From Kondoa malvinella (taxonomy: Eukaryota > Basidiomycota > Agaricostilbomycetes > Agaricostilbales > Kondoaceae), in NCBI GenBank assembly GCA_039545315.1, contig BCIM01000002.1, forward strand, positions 2,332,331 to 2,396,330: a stretch of 64,000 bases of DNA, read 5' to 3'. Shown here piece by piece: positions 12,660 to 23,156 of the stretch; position 1 is the first letter of the stretch, and every line of letters starts with the position of its first letter. Both the position numbers and the translations under genes were made by a program. The notes under the pieces are model-generated. The model saw only the letters and a program-made list of their open reading frames with translations, was not told the DNA's origin and ran no database searches.

Positions 12660-13226
12660 GATTGCGAAAGACCAAATGACAGAGGAAAGTATTGGGAGGA
12701 AGGCGTGAAGAAGAAGAAGAAGAAAGGAGTGTGGATTTAAAAGAGCGTGGGCACAGAGATGAAAGACAACCAAACAGGCTGAAAAGGCAGAAAGAAAAGG
12801 ACGCAATTGGGAATAACAAGTCAAGAAGGGCAATTGAGCTGCCGTTGCCGTAAAGAGCGGTTCCGGCAGTCGATCTCTACAAATTGCTGAACAAAAGAAA
12901 AAACCGTTGGAGGCTGAGATCGGCCTCAATCGCAGCGCGGGCGGCACTCGGGAATGATGCAGACCTGGAGCAACAAAAGCAACAAAGCTCAGGAACCAGA
13001 TAGATACCAGATGGTCACGCTGAGATAGGCAATACTTGTCGATATCTCGGTCGGTCGCGGCGTGCACTCTGAGACTCGCCGGCACGACAGCGAAGCTTGT
13101 CTAGATGGCGAAGGGCATAAGCCACGAAAGTGCTCTGAGGCTGAGAGTCTCAAATAAAGGCATAGAGAGAGAATTAAAGAGTGTCATGAAACATCGATTA
13201 CTGGCTGGCTGAACGCAAGCAATTAT
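12660..13226. promoter_or_regulatory. Divergent promoter region with purine/pyrimidine tract
   Basis: A 567-base region between the divergent secreted Thr-rich gene and the esterase-like gene. It has an A/G-rich run with repeated GAA triplets (about 12708-12726). The 167-codon frame on minus (13085-12582) is low in recognisable features and runs into the signal-peptide exon; I treat it as leader or noise. Confidence 0.35.
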
Positions 13227-15210
13227 ATGGACTCGCTCGACCTGAGAGCGTCTCGCTATAGCCAGGCAAGGGAGATCTACCTTCATGACGAAGACAATCC
13301 AGCACAGACAGGGAGGACAAGGTCATGGTCTGCAAGCGACTTCTTGCGAAATTTCGCGTTCGGTCACTTCCTGGAGGGTCTGCCTGTCAAACGCATCGCA
13401 GGCGCATCAGCCCTTCTGCTTCTCTTCTGGACTTTGCATCCTTTCGTATACTCACAGAAGTTTCCCGCAAAACAAGAGGTCGTCAATGCCCGCAATTTGT
13501 TATCAGGTCGCTGGAAGGGCTTGGCTGCCGATTTCGTGAGCCAGGAGCTGCCAAAAAGCGACATTCGCCCGCGGAACCCTGGCGTTCCAGAAGCAGAACG
13601 CACTTTGGATCAGGACTTTCGACAAATTGAGGTCGCACGGGATACGCCTGCTTTAGATGGGTACTACCGCGGCACAAGTGTGCGTTCTCGCGTTTAGTAA
13701 GACGAAGGAATGCATTTGAGCCTGACTAGCTTCGTCTGGGCTTCACAGTGCCTTGTACATTATCCTGGATCCATCTGTCCATTCCCGCATCAATGTGCGA
13801 CTGCAGCTCCAGCTTCTGAAGGGGAACAAGCTGTACAAGAAAACGGTCCCTGCCTTCACTGGCGCACCGGAACCCTTTCGTCTTTCCCGAACCTATCCGC
13901 CGCTACCATTTCAACAGGTCGTGATCGACTCCTTCGCATTGACGACCAATGGGACCGCAATGGTACTTGGTCTGATGCCGATACTTGGCTGCCGGCGAAG
14001 ATGACATCCCGCCAATCTCGGTCGTGGCGCTTTTTCACGCCTCAAGACACTGCGAGATGTCTCGCCGGCAAGCGAATTTTGATACAAGGAGACTCGATGA
14101 TGCGACAATTCTATAATCGGATCATACACTATATGCGCGGTATTCCGGCATACTCTGAAAAGTACTACGGTGGCCTATCGAGCTACACCGTGTTCGCGAA
14201 TGGCACAGATGAATGGCAGTTACCAAGAGAGGATGATGTCGATGCTTTCTCGCGAACGAGAGACATCGAAGAACAGGTTGTCTTTCGCGTGTTGTACGAT
14301 TGGCAGGTGAGCATGGCTTGATATACTATTCTGCTTGTACTTGGAGAGCTGATCATCGTAAAAGGCCGAAAAGATTGACGACATTACAGGCAGCTTTCAG
14401 GGTATGCTTTTGCCATAAGTCGATGCTCTCAGGCCGGCTTTAATCCGATTCATTAGCCATCATCGAGCGGGACGTCGACATCGCAGTAATGGGCTTCAAT
14501 TATTGGTACCCTTTAGGTTTCGACTTCTCCCGCTTGCCTCGAACCATAGACGACTTTTACAATCGTAATCCGTCATGGCACGGCATCCTGTCCTGGTATT
14601 CTGCACCCCAAGAATTCAAAGACAGGGAGTAAGTACCCAGCCGTCTTGAAAGAGTATCGCGAGCTGACAAGTGATACAGCTCGTGGTGGCATGTGGTATG
14701 CATCGAACCAACAATAGCATGCAGCGACTCAATGATTATATAGGGCCAAGGCGCTCTTATGAGACATCTAGCTGCCGATAGGCGCTGGCGAGAGAAGCGG
14801 AAGTTGCACACCTTGCCTTCAGATATGATGGTGGCAGCTGCTGATGCCAGGAATTATCCTCAACGCAACTGCCGCTTCGACAATACACCTGATGTACATG
14901 ATTGTCTACACGATGCGCATTTTGGAGCAGGAATTCAAAGTATATTTGGTACGCCGACATTGGTGCGTAACACATCAGCTGTATTGGGGCAACAGCTGAC
15001 TGAGCTGTTGCAAGCCCGGTATAATGGGATTTAAAGCACCCAAAGGTCTTTGTGCCAACTTTCACTGTCCACGGCTGGTCCTGATACGTCTTGCAGGTTA
15101 TGATGGAAGAGATATGTACAATCTGGGAGTATTGCAGGTAAGCGCCAGATTGAAAAGAGCAGGCTGTAGTCTGACTCTCGCAGGTTTGGCTGAATTCAAT
15201 CTGCCCTTAG
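13227..15210 (+). CDS. Type II membrane protein, Pmr5/Cas1-type PC-esterase fold
   Basis: Starts at 13227 (MDSLDLRASRYSQARE). A single hydrophobic anchor (IAGASALLLLFWTLHPFVYS) lies near residue 65, as in a type II Golgi protein. The luminal part has WDRNGTWSDADTWLPAKM and then the catalytic-type motif RILIQGDSMMRQFYNR (GDS of SGNH hydrolases). Next come DIAVMGFNYWYPLGF, GRDMYNLGVLQ and a terminal VWLNSICP. This order (GDSxxR early, D-x-N-x-Q and LN-x-C at the end) matches fungal members of the PC-esterase family related to Cas1p and plant trichome-birefringence-like polysaccharide O-acetyltransferases. Substrate unknown. About seven introns, borders approximate. Confidence 0.7.
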
Positions 15211-15357
15211 TCACGAAGCAGCGAACGGGTGGCTTGAGGGCGCGGGTATTGAGCCAAATGAATGCACGTTATTAACCCCAATCTTGTTGGCCAACACCAT
15301 TTCGTAGAACACCATTCCAGAGAATGGCGTCGAACCCCGCCGCACCCCAGCTTTGCC

Positions 15358-17292
15358 CTAGGCGCTGTGTTCCAAAACTGTCGTAATCAGCTTGTTGTTG
15401 GCGACCACCGTCTTCAATTGCTCTGGAATCGGCTTCTCTTCGAAGATACCTTCCTCTTCGCCTTCGACAGGTAAGCTAACATTGATCGCAGAACTTTTGG
15501 CTGAAATGATTTCGACGCCTATACTTGTTTTGCTCAGATAGATCTGGCCGCCATCAGTCGCGTCCACAGTGATAGTTGGCACATTTCCGGTAATCTGGAG
15601 GGTGAATGATGGCGAGTTGGTGATAGAGATGCTCGATACTGCGGAATCGACCAGAAGGGAAAGTTTGTTGCAAGAGACAATGGAAACGGCGTTAACTTTT
15701 CCGGAAACGACCACGACACTCGACTTCACGTTGAAGACATTGACTATCTGGTTCAGAGCTGTATCGGCTAGGCGGATGAGAGGATTGTTGTCGTGGTTCT
15801 CCTTCTCGAAAGGATCAGCAATGGTTCGCCCTGAGATCCTTACGAATGATGCGTACGATGTACCACTTGTTTCCATCTAATTCGGTTTTAGGTGGTTTCC
15901 TTTGGTGACTTGCGGGCTTTGGGGGCTTCATCGGTACACCCGGCTTGGGCTGAGCTTTGCCGTCTGCCTTCCCGATTTTAGTAGCGATCCCTAAGCTTGC
16001 CTGATAGTCGCACCTGACGTAGGAGCACGCAAATCTGGATTCTTATGCACCTTTGCTGAGTCCTGAACCTTCTTCAAGCCCTTCGTGACAGCTTCACCTT
16101 GATTCAGTTGCGCAAAGACGTTACCCATCGAAGGCGTTTCGGCGGGTTTCTCGGACGGCAATGACAAATCGACCTTGAAGGTTCGGGCAGGGTCTACGGG
16201 AGCCGCTGGAGGAGGAGGAGGCGGAGGAGGCATCTTAGCGTTACTTTGAGAGTCAGTGACAGCTGTCGAAGCATCATCTCCCTGCAACGCTTGAGCGATT
16301 ACCCTATGGTCAAGTAGTTCGTCGCACCTTTGGATTCCAGGAGACTCCCGTCGTATGATGTTGAGCGACATACTTTCTGAGATTTTCTAGTAATGCAGGG
16401 AAGCTACGAGCCCATTCAACATGCGATTGGTCACTTATCAACAACTGAGTCAGTCGGCAGTCATACGGTGAGTCTGCCCAAGCTCACGTCTCTTTGTATT
16501 CTTTGATCACGCGATTCACGTAGAATTGGGACGCTTCGTTCATCTCCTTGATGTATGGCCCAGGTTTGGGCTCCTGATCGCAAGATGATCATTCAGCACT
16601 GGTCAGCGCGGCAATCTATTGCGAAACCGTACCACGGTGACCCAGCCAAGTGCAGGAGCTCCCTCCGCAACAGCTGACAAATGAGATTGGAACTTTCGGT
16701 CTCGACCGGTCTCTTTGATGTCCAGGACGGCCATCAGAGCGCTTTGTGTGTCCTTCAGCATTGCGACATAAGCTGGATCTGAAGAGGTAGGCTTTCTGCA
16801 GCGACTTGCAGACTGCAAGAAGGCGAATTGTGTCTGAAAGAGTGTGTCTACTCTGCTGGCCTGCTCACTGCGTCAGCTTGGTGGACATGTCCTCATCACA
16901 TCGGAAAGTGACCTGCTCCGCAACAAGGCCACCGAGCACTTGCGACTTCAAGACGTAAATCCGTAGAGGACCTTCCATCAGCTCTTTGTACGCGTCCAGC
17001 GCTTCATTAAACATCGGGCTTGCGACCAGCGCAGCTGTTGCAGCCGTGCTACTGATTTCCGACGAATGAGGCAAACTAGGGTTCGGAGAGGACTCTGTGA
17101 CGGCTGCAGAAGCCTGCTGCTCCGCTGGTACATTGACCAAAGATGCCGAATGCTGTGAGGTTGCCATATCTTCCAGACGCGAAGTTGCGGCTTCAAGCCT
17201 GGCCCTCTTGTTACATGGACCTGGCCATCAGGAAATACGAGAACGCACCTCTTGATGAGTGTAGTCAAATTACCCAGATGCCCAGATGCCAT
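15358..17292 (-). CDS. SRV2: Adenylyl cyclase-associated protein (CAP)
   Basis: Begins at 17292 with [15 protein letters not shown] joined by splicing to [14 protein letters not shown], the typical amphipathic N-terminal segment that contacts adenylyl cyclase. The helical folded domain ([20 protein letters not shown]) follows, then a polyproline tract ([15 protein letters not shown], about 16200-16235). The C-terminal actin-binding CARP beta-helix spans 15876-15358 (NCKSSVV-like [40 protein letters not shown]). CAP recycles G-actin with cofilin and links Ras/cAMP signalling to actin. All three modules are present, so it looks intact. It lies tail to tail with the esterase gene. Confidence 0.93.
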
Positions 17293-17487
17293 TGTGTCAG
17301 TCTTTGTCGTCGTTGATAGGTTGGCTGGCGAAGGGCAAGGTCAAAGATGCGTCCCAAACATACAGCGCGTCAATGCTGGAGCTGGTGTCTCAGGATGATT
17401 AGGCAGCTTGCACCCTGTCTGTCTTATACCGCTGCCAAAAGCCTCCGAGAGTGCAATTATATTGACAAGCTTAAATCTCGCTCATAC

Positions 17488-19483
17488 TCATTTGTCCAAA
17501 GCTTCTGCCGGCGCCCACACATAGAGTTTACCGCTGCCATTGCCTCCATATGCCCGATCAGCGCGCTTTGGGTGGGATGCAGTGATTGCAGGGACGGCAG
17601 TGATAGCGCTGGCATCGTATAGCTGAGCCAAAAGTGTTCCGTTGTAGGCGTATATGTCGATGGACCTGCGCATGTTACCGCTGGTCCAATGAGGCACGAC
17701 AGCTGTATTGGGTGACCACTGGGCTTTGAAGACCGATACGTAACGTCCCGTTTGGTTGTCGTGCTTCACTACGCGAGTTGGCTCAAATGCCCCGCCATTG
17801 ATCGCATAAGGGTCGATATCCCAGACTATCCAAAGAAACATTGTCAACAGGCACCACGCAAGCGAAGTTGGCCAACCTACTTCGCATCTTGTCATCGTAT
17901 GATGTGGACAAAAGATGTCTTCCAGACGGATCGAAATAAGCAGAGGCTGGAAGCGCATAAGCAAAATGTCGCCATCCAAAAGATGTCTTTAAAACAGCGT
18001 AAGACCTACAGCACGCTTTGCCATGTGAATATTCGGCCACGACGCTAGCTTCGTCAATCTGGTCTCTTGCCCAGCCATTATCGCATGCCATTAATTTGCG
18101 CACATCGAACAGTCTGCATCACAGAAATACAGTTCAACCTGAGCTTTCAGCATGAAATCAAGGTCACCTCATGTCGCGGTTCAGCTGGGCTGTCACGAGT
18201 AGATTTTCGTTCAGCGGATTGAGCGAGATACTTGATCATAATGGAGACATCAGTTTCCAACGGTGCGGCAGGGGAAGAAATCATAGACTGACCATCCCAC
18301 TTTATTGATGGAAACTTGCCACCTCTTGGCTTTCGACTTGTGCTCTCTTGTATCGTGATGCGTCACTCCACCTCGATTGTCCGAGACTGGCTTTGGTTGT
18401 CAGTCTTTACACAGAGCAGGCAAGCTTTCTGCCTCAGCTCACCCCATAATTCATTTCCATCTGCTGTCACATCAAACCCGCTGAGCAGAGCCTCGCCTTC
18501 TCCGTAGTCCGCAGCAGCCAGCAAGTCTGCGTCAACAACTTCGACCGAGTTGCGAGTTTCGAAATCGATCGACCGCAAGGTACAGTCGTATCCAGCCGTA
18601 TAAAGCTTTGCTCTCCCGTCAGCCGTAGAAGCAAGATGAAGGGGATCTCGTACTAATCGAGCATTCTTTGGATTCAGTCGTATGCAAGTAATGGCAGATT
18701 TGGCATGCGCGCGGATAGCCCAGCTCGTCGTTGACGACTGGTCTTCCTCGTTCACTTCTGCTTCATCGGAGGCAAGCGCATCCGCGATGCCCAACGCGCC
18801 GGATTTATCGCCCATGAAGACTAGATCCTTGTCCAAAGTAGGATGAACTAGCATAGAATAAACACGTTCTGGCGTAACCTTTTCGGTCTTGCGCAATGCT
18901 AGGTCTTGCACTTGCTCGCGAAGCCAGACAATGTCAGCAGGTTCCCGCGCTGAGTTTTCGCCTCGCGCAGGCTGGCCTACTGAGTCTACCTGCTTTCTGG
19001 TAATGCGACCATTCGAGGACAGCCCATCGAGCAGCAGTTTGAGCGCTGCCGAGCTGGTGTCCTTTTCTCCGTCTGATTTCCATTCCCTGCCTGTCCTGTA
19101 TATGACCTCTACAACACGATCTTCGTGTCGCGCCCTCTTCGCCTGAGCTACGCCCTCTTCATAGGCCTCTTCTTCCTCCCGTTGACGTTTCCGCACTTTC
19201 TCAGCTTCTTCGGGATCTGTCTGGATGACAGTACTATGTCGAGCAGAACGACGTGTCGGAACTGCAATCGCGTTGTCTTCCGTACCTTCCCTCTTCACAC
19301 GCTTGGAAGACCCGCCTTTCTTCTTGGGAACTGGCTTTTCGGTCAGGGCTGGCAGATTGAGAGAAGCGAGCAAGGCTTGGTTCGATGCAATGTTTGCCAA
19401 TCGCTGTTCTGTCTCCCGTTGTCCTTAGTATCGCCGTATGCCTGTCGGAGTAGGAGATGCTCACGTTCTAGATCGGAGGTCAT
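17488..19483 (-). CDS. CMR1: CMR1-type WD40 DNA damage-binding protein
   Basis: Exon 1 (from 19483, MTSDLER) is spliced over a very short intron of about 41 nt to QRETEQRLANIASNQALL. Then come a basic nuclear-type region (KKKGGSSKRVKR), SARHST and the WD40 propeller, with ERVYSMLVHPTLDKDLVFMGDKSG, IRAHAKSAITCIRLNP and LYTAGYDCTLRSIDFET. The end has WTSGNMRRSIDIYAYNG and the stop at 17488. The block VHP...KDLVF.GDK.G is diagnostic for Cmr1/WDR76, which binds damaged DNA and joins a nuclear quality-control compartment. Lies directly outside the first inverted-repeat arm. Confidence 0.92.
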
Positions 19484-19545
19484 GCTTTCTTTATGAAGTC
19501 ACCGTTTTAAACCAACGACATGATCCTGATCAGCAGTGAAGGGCC

Positions 19546-19612
19546 TTCATCAGACCGCCGGTAAACAGCGTGTCGAAAGAGAGGCATGCAAGTCAGACTA
19601 GTCCAGCTGCAG
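19546..19612 (+). pseudogene. Orphan 3' tail of RRG7
   Basis: Reads HQTAGKQRVEREACKSD then a stop, matching the C-terminus of the intact RRG7 gene at 47.0-47.6 kb except P to S. No upstream RRG7 sequence is present: the DNA before 19546 differs and leads into CMR1. This is a duplication or rearrangement scar; the intact gene marks copy 2 as the likely source. Confidence 0.7.
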
Positions 19613-19852
19613 ATTCAGACACTTTCTGGCCCGTCTATCTGCAATCAGATCGATGCTGGATGTTGATATGTACGCTCATATGCATAATAACCTTGCAATT
19701 CAGTCTCAACAGGATACTCGGCAGTACAATTACAATCCCTATATCATCCTGCAGACCTTGCCCATGGCGCCCGTCGCTCCAGCTAGCCAAAGCTGAAGAC
19801 CGGTAAAAAATAGTGATCTAAGATGATATAGATCAGTAAAGCCTCGACAGAC
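19546..19852 (+). repeat. Inverted repeat arm 1 (307 bases)
   Basis: This segment recurs in reverse complement at 46759-47065. By eye only two bases differ (S/P codon change near 19610 and a C/T near 19630). Its first ~65 bases reproduce the last codons and stop of RRG7 (frame HQTAGKQRVEREACK), so here an RRG7 tail is stranded next to CMR1. The other end stops exactly at the gap mark n at 19853, beyond which the pheromone gene lies. Both copies end on the same base (...GCCTCGACAGAC), which points to a longer repeat that the assembler could not resolve. Confidence 0.9.
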
Positions 19853-19853
19853 N
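19853..19853. other. Assembly gap mark (single n)
   Basis: One unknown base, probably a scaffold join of unknown size. With the n at 20170 it isolates a 316-base contig that carries the pheromone coding sequence. Confidence 0.8.
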
Positions 19854-19880
19854 TCAGCAGGGCAAGAGCTCACAAGAAGA

Positions 19881-20117
19881 TCAGGCAATCACGCAGCCAT
19901 GGACGAGGAAACCTGGAGGGTTTGGGACGCCGGTCATGTCGCGGGAGACGGTGCAGCCGTGGACGAGGAAACCTGGAGGGTTTGGAACGCCAGTCATGTC
20001 GCGAGAGACGGTGCAGCCGTGGACGAGGAAACCTGGAGGGTTTGGAACGCCAGTCATGTCGCGCGATTCGATGGTCTCTTCGACGGGAGCAGAGGTGGTG
20101 TTGTAAGCGGCAGGCAT
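19881..20117 (-). CDS. Lipopeptide mating pheromone precursor with three tandem repeats
   Basis: A 78-residue intronless frame. ATG at 20117 lies in a good context (CAACCCATCATG) downstream of a TATA box. A short leader (MPAAYNTTSAPVEETIES) is followed by three 20-residue units, each RDMTGVPNPPGFLVHGC plus a tripeptide: TVS, TVS and finally VIA with the stop. The end CVIA is a canonical CAAX farnesylation box, and the inner cysteines sit in CTVS, CAAX-like. This plan, several peptide copies each ending in Cys plus an aliphatic-type triplet, is that of rhodotorucine A precursors of Rhodosporidium toruloides, where units end in CTVA/CTVS (from memory). The product would be a farnesylated peptide sensed by a STE3 receptor. 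The mature N-terminus cannot be read. Not recognised as any named gene; the peptide sequence is unfamiliar. Confidence 0.9.
   Translation of the reverse strand: MPAAYNTTSAPVEETIESRDMTGVPNPPGFLVHGCTVSRDMTGVPNPPGFLVHGCTVSRDMTGVPNPPGFLVHGCVIA
19893..20063 (-). repeat. Three 60-base tandem repeats within the pheromone gene
   Basis: Unit starts (plus strand) at 19893, 19953 and 20013. Units 2 and 3 are nearly identical. Unit 1 differs at third codon positions (GGC/GTC versus GTT, TCC versus TCT) and at the last triplet (VIA instead of TVS). The period is a multiple of three, so a mirror frame is also open on the plus strand. Confidence 0.95.
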
Positions 20118-20169
20118 GATGGGTTGGAAAATTGGTTGAGTGAAGGAGTGGATTGGTGAGTGCTTGTAC

Positions 20170-20170
20170 N
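20170..20170. other. Assembly gap mark (single n) in the pheromone 5' leader
   Basis: A second one-base gap between the pheromone start codon and its TATA box. The true leader may be longer than shown. Confidence 0.8.
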
Positions 20171-20217
20171 AGACTGTGGATGAAGAGAAGAGAGGGGAAG
20201 AGAAGGATTAAGGGGAA

Positions 20218-20380
20218 GCTTTATATGCGGATTGGTCGAACAAAAGAGGCATGACAAAAAGCCGAATAAAAGGCCCCTAAAAAGACCATATCAGCAAATA
20301 AGCACAAAGGCTGACTGCAGGACAATGGCGTTCGGAAGAAACAAAAGAACATCTCCATAAAGTGAAGGAGACAAAAGGCC
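20218..20380 (-). promoter_or_regulatory. Pheromone gene promoter: TATA, CCAAT and repeated ACAAAAG motifs
   Basis: Read on minus, CCAAT (20235-20231) is followed by TATAAAGC (20225-20218) and a pyrimidine-rich leader, about 100 bases before the ATG. Upstream are repeated ACAAA(A)GG-type boxes: 20240 (ACAAAAGAGG), 20254 (ACAAAAAGCC), 20304 (ACAAAGGCTG) and 20371 (ACAAAAGGCC). The ACAAAAGGC box recurs twice before STE3. These resemble the ACAAAGGGA pheromone response element bound by the HMG factor Prf1 in Ustilago; the role here is inferred. Confidence 0.55.
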
Positions 20381-20839
20381 GTGTTCGCGTCATCGTAGCG
20401 CGGTGAGGTGTTTCTCAAGTTGGTGATGCTTGTCAGCTAGATGGACACTTCATGACGCAATAGTAAATCTAGTCTGCGAGGTGATTGGCTCGGAAAAGAA
20501 GCTGCCAGTTGGGAATGTATACATGATTGCGGCGGCAAGGCTAAGCCGTTAATTCTTGAGCGAGCAGCTTGCCTTTGCTCTAGCTTTGTGCCAGCTTGAA
20601 AGCTCTCTGCTGTACTCCTGCGGAGCCTTTGTCCCGCGCGACAACTAAACGCAACGCTAGTATCGACCTGCATCATCTGTCCACTTTGACACCATGTCCA
20701 TAGCCAGTGTTACGATGTACGGTCTGGCGAGAGCCAGTGGCTAGTGCCGGGCGGTTCAGCATTGCTGATAATCCAAGTACACATTGAAACCTACTTGGCT
20801 ATACAAACTCGGGCACCCCGGCAATGCTAACACGACATC
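20381..20839. other. Intergenic between pheromone promoter and STE12 end
   Basis: About 460 bases with no convincing gene on either strand. It could hold distal pheromone promoter elements and the STE12 3' UTR. Confidence 0.4.
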
Positions 20840-22633
20840 CTAGCCATCGGCAGACTCTTCACCTTGGTGTGATCGTCCACCTGGTTGGGGCAAATCGGTA
20901 GATCTTAGCGATGCATGAAAGGGTGAAGGAATGATATTGGCACCCGGATCTGCCGTGAAAGAGGAAACAGCAGCGGACGTGTCGGCCAGCGACTGTGCAT
21001 ACATGTGATGCCGACTGATGGCTGGCGTAGCAGATCGATATCGTCGACTGTCTTGGTCTACCGCCCGTTGTTCAGGTAATCCGACTGACATGCCACGTTG
21101 AGATTGCTGGTAGCTGATAAGCTGTGGCGGTGGTGGCAGTGTAGCGAGCGCTGGGACAGGCGAGCCGCTGGTCAACCGAGACCTATCTGCGCTGCAGTAG
21201 TATGGCATTGGCGAGGCCCAAATGTTGGCGGAAGAGAGATCTAGGTTGGGAAACCGAGACTGATAACGTGCGTCCTCTTCCATATTTCGAGGATATAGAT
21301 CCGCTCGCAGGAAGGGCAGAGATGCGTTGCCTTGGCCCGTCATTTGAGCCGTAAGAGGCAGATGGTAAAATTGCCCTGAATGAGGTGTTGTAAAATGTTG
21401 CGTGCTGTGTCGATTATCATCGTATCCGGAGAGATGAGCTGAAATATTTCGGAATGGGACAGAAGGGCGCTCATAGCTGGTAGAGGATTGGTATAGTTGA
21501 TTTGTAGCATCCGACGCGGGCAAGCACCTTCCATCTTCCTGCGTCTCGAGGCCGGGCGACATGCTCTCCGACATAGCTCGTTCCGCTGAAGTATGTCTCC
21601 GTACACGGTTTCCCACAGTTTTGCGGCGTTGTTTGTAGGCCGGACTTCCTTCGAAAAGGGTAAGGGCTCCGAATACCGGGTTGCCTTGCTGTCCTCCAGA
21701 ACCAGCTACTCCGTCAATCGACCTGTTCGTTTCTTCTTCTGATCTGTGACGCTTTCGTGTCGTCGAAGTCGCGGTTTCTCGAAGGTGCATAAGGTTTGAA
21801 GAGTCTAGCGAGGAATTTCCGTTGGTCAGACTGGCAGTCGAATACGAGAGACAGTCGGGAGTGCTTTTAGTCTGGGCAAATTGCTCGTATAAGCTCTTTC
21901 CAGGGTTGTAGACGAATGAGGTCGCGGGCTCGCTGATTGCATGCGTAGTAGGCTCCATGCCCAGCTTCTCGCGTTTGAGATCTCGATCGAGAGCGTCGAG
22001 AAACAGTCGATCGTGCGGTACCGAGAACCAATAGAACACCTTTTGTTTCTTCTGGGTGCGGATGGCGTTATACTTGAACAGCAATTCTAGGAAGTCACTC
22101 TAAGATAATCTTTGTCAGCTACATTGTCTTTTCAGATGCCAAGCATTGTACCTTTGGATCTTCGAGAGTAGCGTCCGTGCCACTTTTTAAATTCCTCAAA
22201 TCGCTGAAAATGCCTTCTTCGAATTTCTTCATGTGCTGTACAGGGCGACCAAATGCCATGAAGCGAAAGCATAGCGCTCGAACGATATCCGTGCCGGCTA
22301 TGAGGGATTTTTAGATCTCCTCCGGGTCGGGTTGTTTCTCTCACTGATGTGGTAAAGCCCGTTCCAAAGCACGCAACTGACCAGGTCCCCGTTTGGCAGA
22401 GCGAACCTGTTGAAGCACCTTTCTTCCTTCGCTGCCCCTGGTTGCTCTAGGGCATTTTGGTCGAACGAGCCTGGTGCGGTGGCAAGGAAGAATTTGAGCT
22501 TGTCTACGGCATTCAATAAATCATTGGTGCTTGTTGAATTGACCTGCGAGCGTTGTTCGGTATGTACTGGTGGTGGAGAGGCGATGGGACGCACTTCTCC
22601 GCCTGGAGGGTGATAAGACGCAAACTCAGACAT
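20840..22633 (-). CDS. STE12: STE12 mating transcription factor
   Basis: Start at 22633 (MSEFASYHPPGGEVRPIASP). The conserved STE DNA-binding domain covers three exons: LKFFLATAPGSFDQ, FNRFALPNGDLVSCVLWNGL, then after an intron GTDIVRALCFRFMAFGRPV, HMKKFEEGIFSDLRNLKSG, LEDPK, intron, and FLELLFKYNAIRTQKKQKV followed by FYWFSVPHDRLFLDALDRDL. The rest (about 350 residues) is Ser/Gln/Pro-rich and disordered. Ste12 acts at the end of the pheromone MAPK cascade and activates mating and filamentation genes. No C2H2 zinc finger is visible in the C-terminal part, though these occur in many filamentous-fungal and Cryptococcus Ste12 proteins. It lies 0.7 kb from the pheromone gene. Confidence 0.95.
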
Positions 22634-23156
22634 GAGCTGAGGGCGAAGTTAGGAAGCGTCAGCGCAAAGAGTAGAAGCAGAGCCCGACGGACCTGGTTCA
22701 AGCAGATGTATGTAGCAAGAAGCAAGGCTAGGAACAAGTTGAGGTCCGAGTTGGCGCAGCCCGAGCGATTGATTGAGCAGTCCGCTTGAGGCAGGCTGCT
22801 ATAGGGCCAGACACCGACTCCCACAGCTAGACTCAGACAAGTCTGAGGATCCCAAGATTCGACTGAAGAAGAGATGAGATGCATTGGACTCCTTTCGAAA
22901 CAAGGGTCCGAGCTAGAGCGCTCGGACCTTCGAAGCTTTGACCAACTGTTGACGAGTTACATTGACTGTCATGCCAGGCGGACTACTGCTGTGCAGCGTG
23001 CTGCGACCTGTCCTTCTGATTGCTGCCCACGAAGCATTGCGTAGGTTAAAGGACCCGAGAATCGAAGAGCTGGCGAATCATTCTGCCGTCGGAATTGACC
23101 CCGAGGCTCTGGACTCTGCAATTATAACATCAAGTCATCTTTCGCGCACCTCGATA
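22634..23156. promoter_or_regulatory. Divergent STE12/CHO2 promoter region
   Basis: 523 bases between the starts of STE12 (minus) and CHO2 (plus). An open frame (22962-23156) leads in phase into CHO2, so an earlier CHO2 start at 22962 or 22971 cannot be excluded. No TATA element stands out. Confidence 0.35.

Noticed and set aside
12582..13085. 167-codon minus frame upstream of the secreted Thr-rich protein
   Set aside because: Composition is odd (Leu/His/Phe/Ser-rich), it ends in the signal-peptide exon and passes through its intron; leader sequence or chance.
16200..16240. GGA/GGC microsatellite
   Set aside because: It encodes the polyproline tract of CAP on the minus strand, a normal functional part of that protein.
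19570..19806. 78-codon frame repeated in both inverted arms (also 46805-47041 minus)
   Set aside because: Duplicated only because the DNA is duplicated. Its start overlaps the RRG7 tail in another frame, it lacks domains, and it is more likely 3' flanking sequence.
19899..20159. 86-codon plus-strand frame with three MDEETWRVW-type repeats
   Set aside because: Mirror of the pheromone repeats: a 60-base period keeps both strands open. The promoter, ATG context, CAAX end and silent changes all support the minus strand.
22513..22884. 123-codon minus frame overlapping the STE12 start
   Set aside because: A different frame from the STE domain, with no features of its own.
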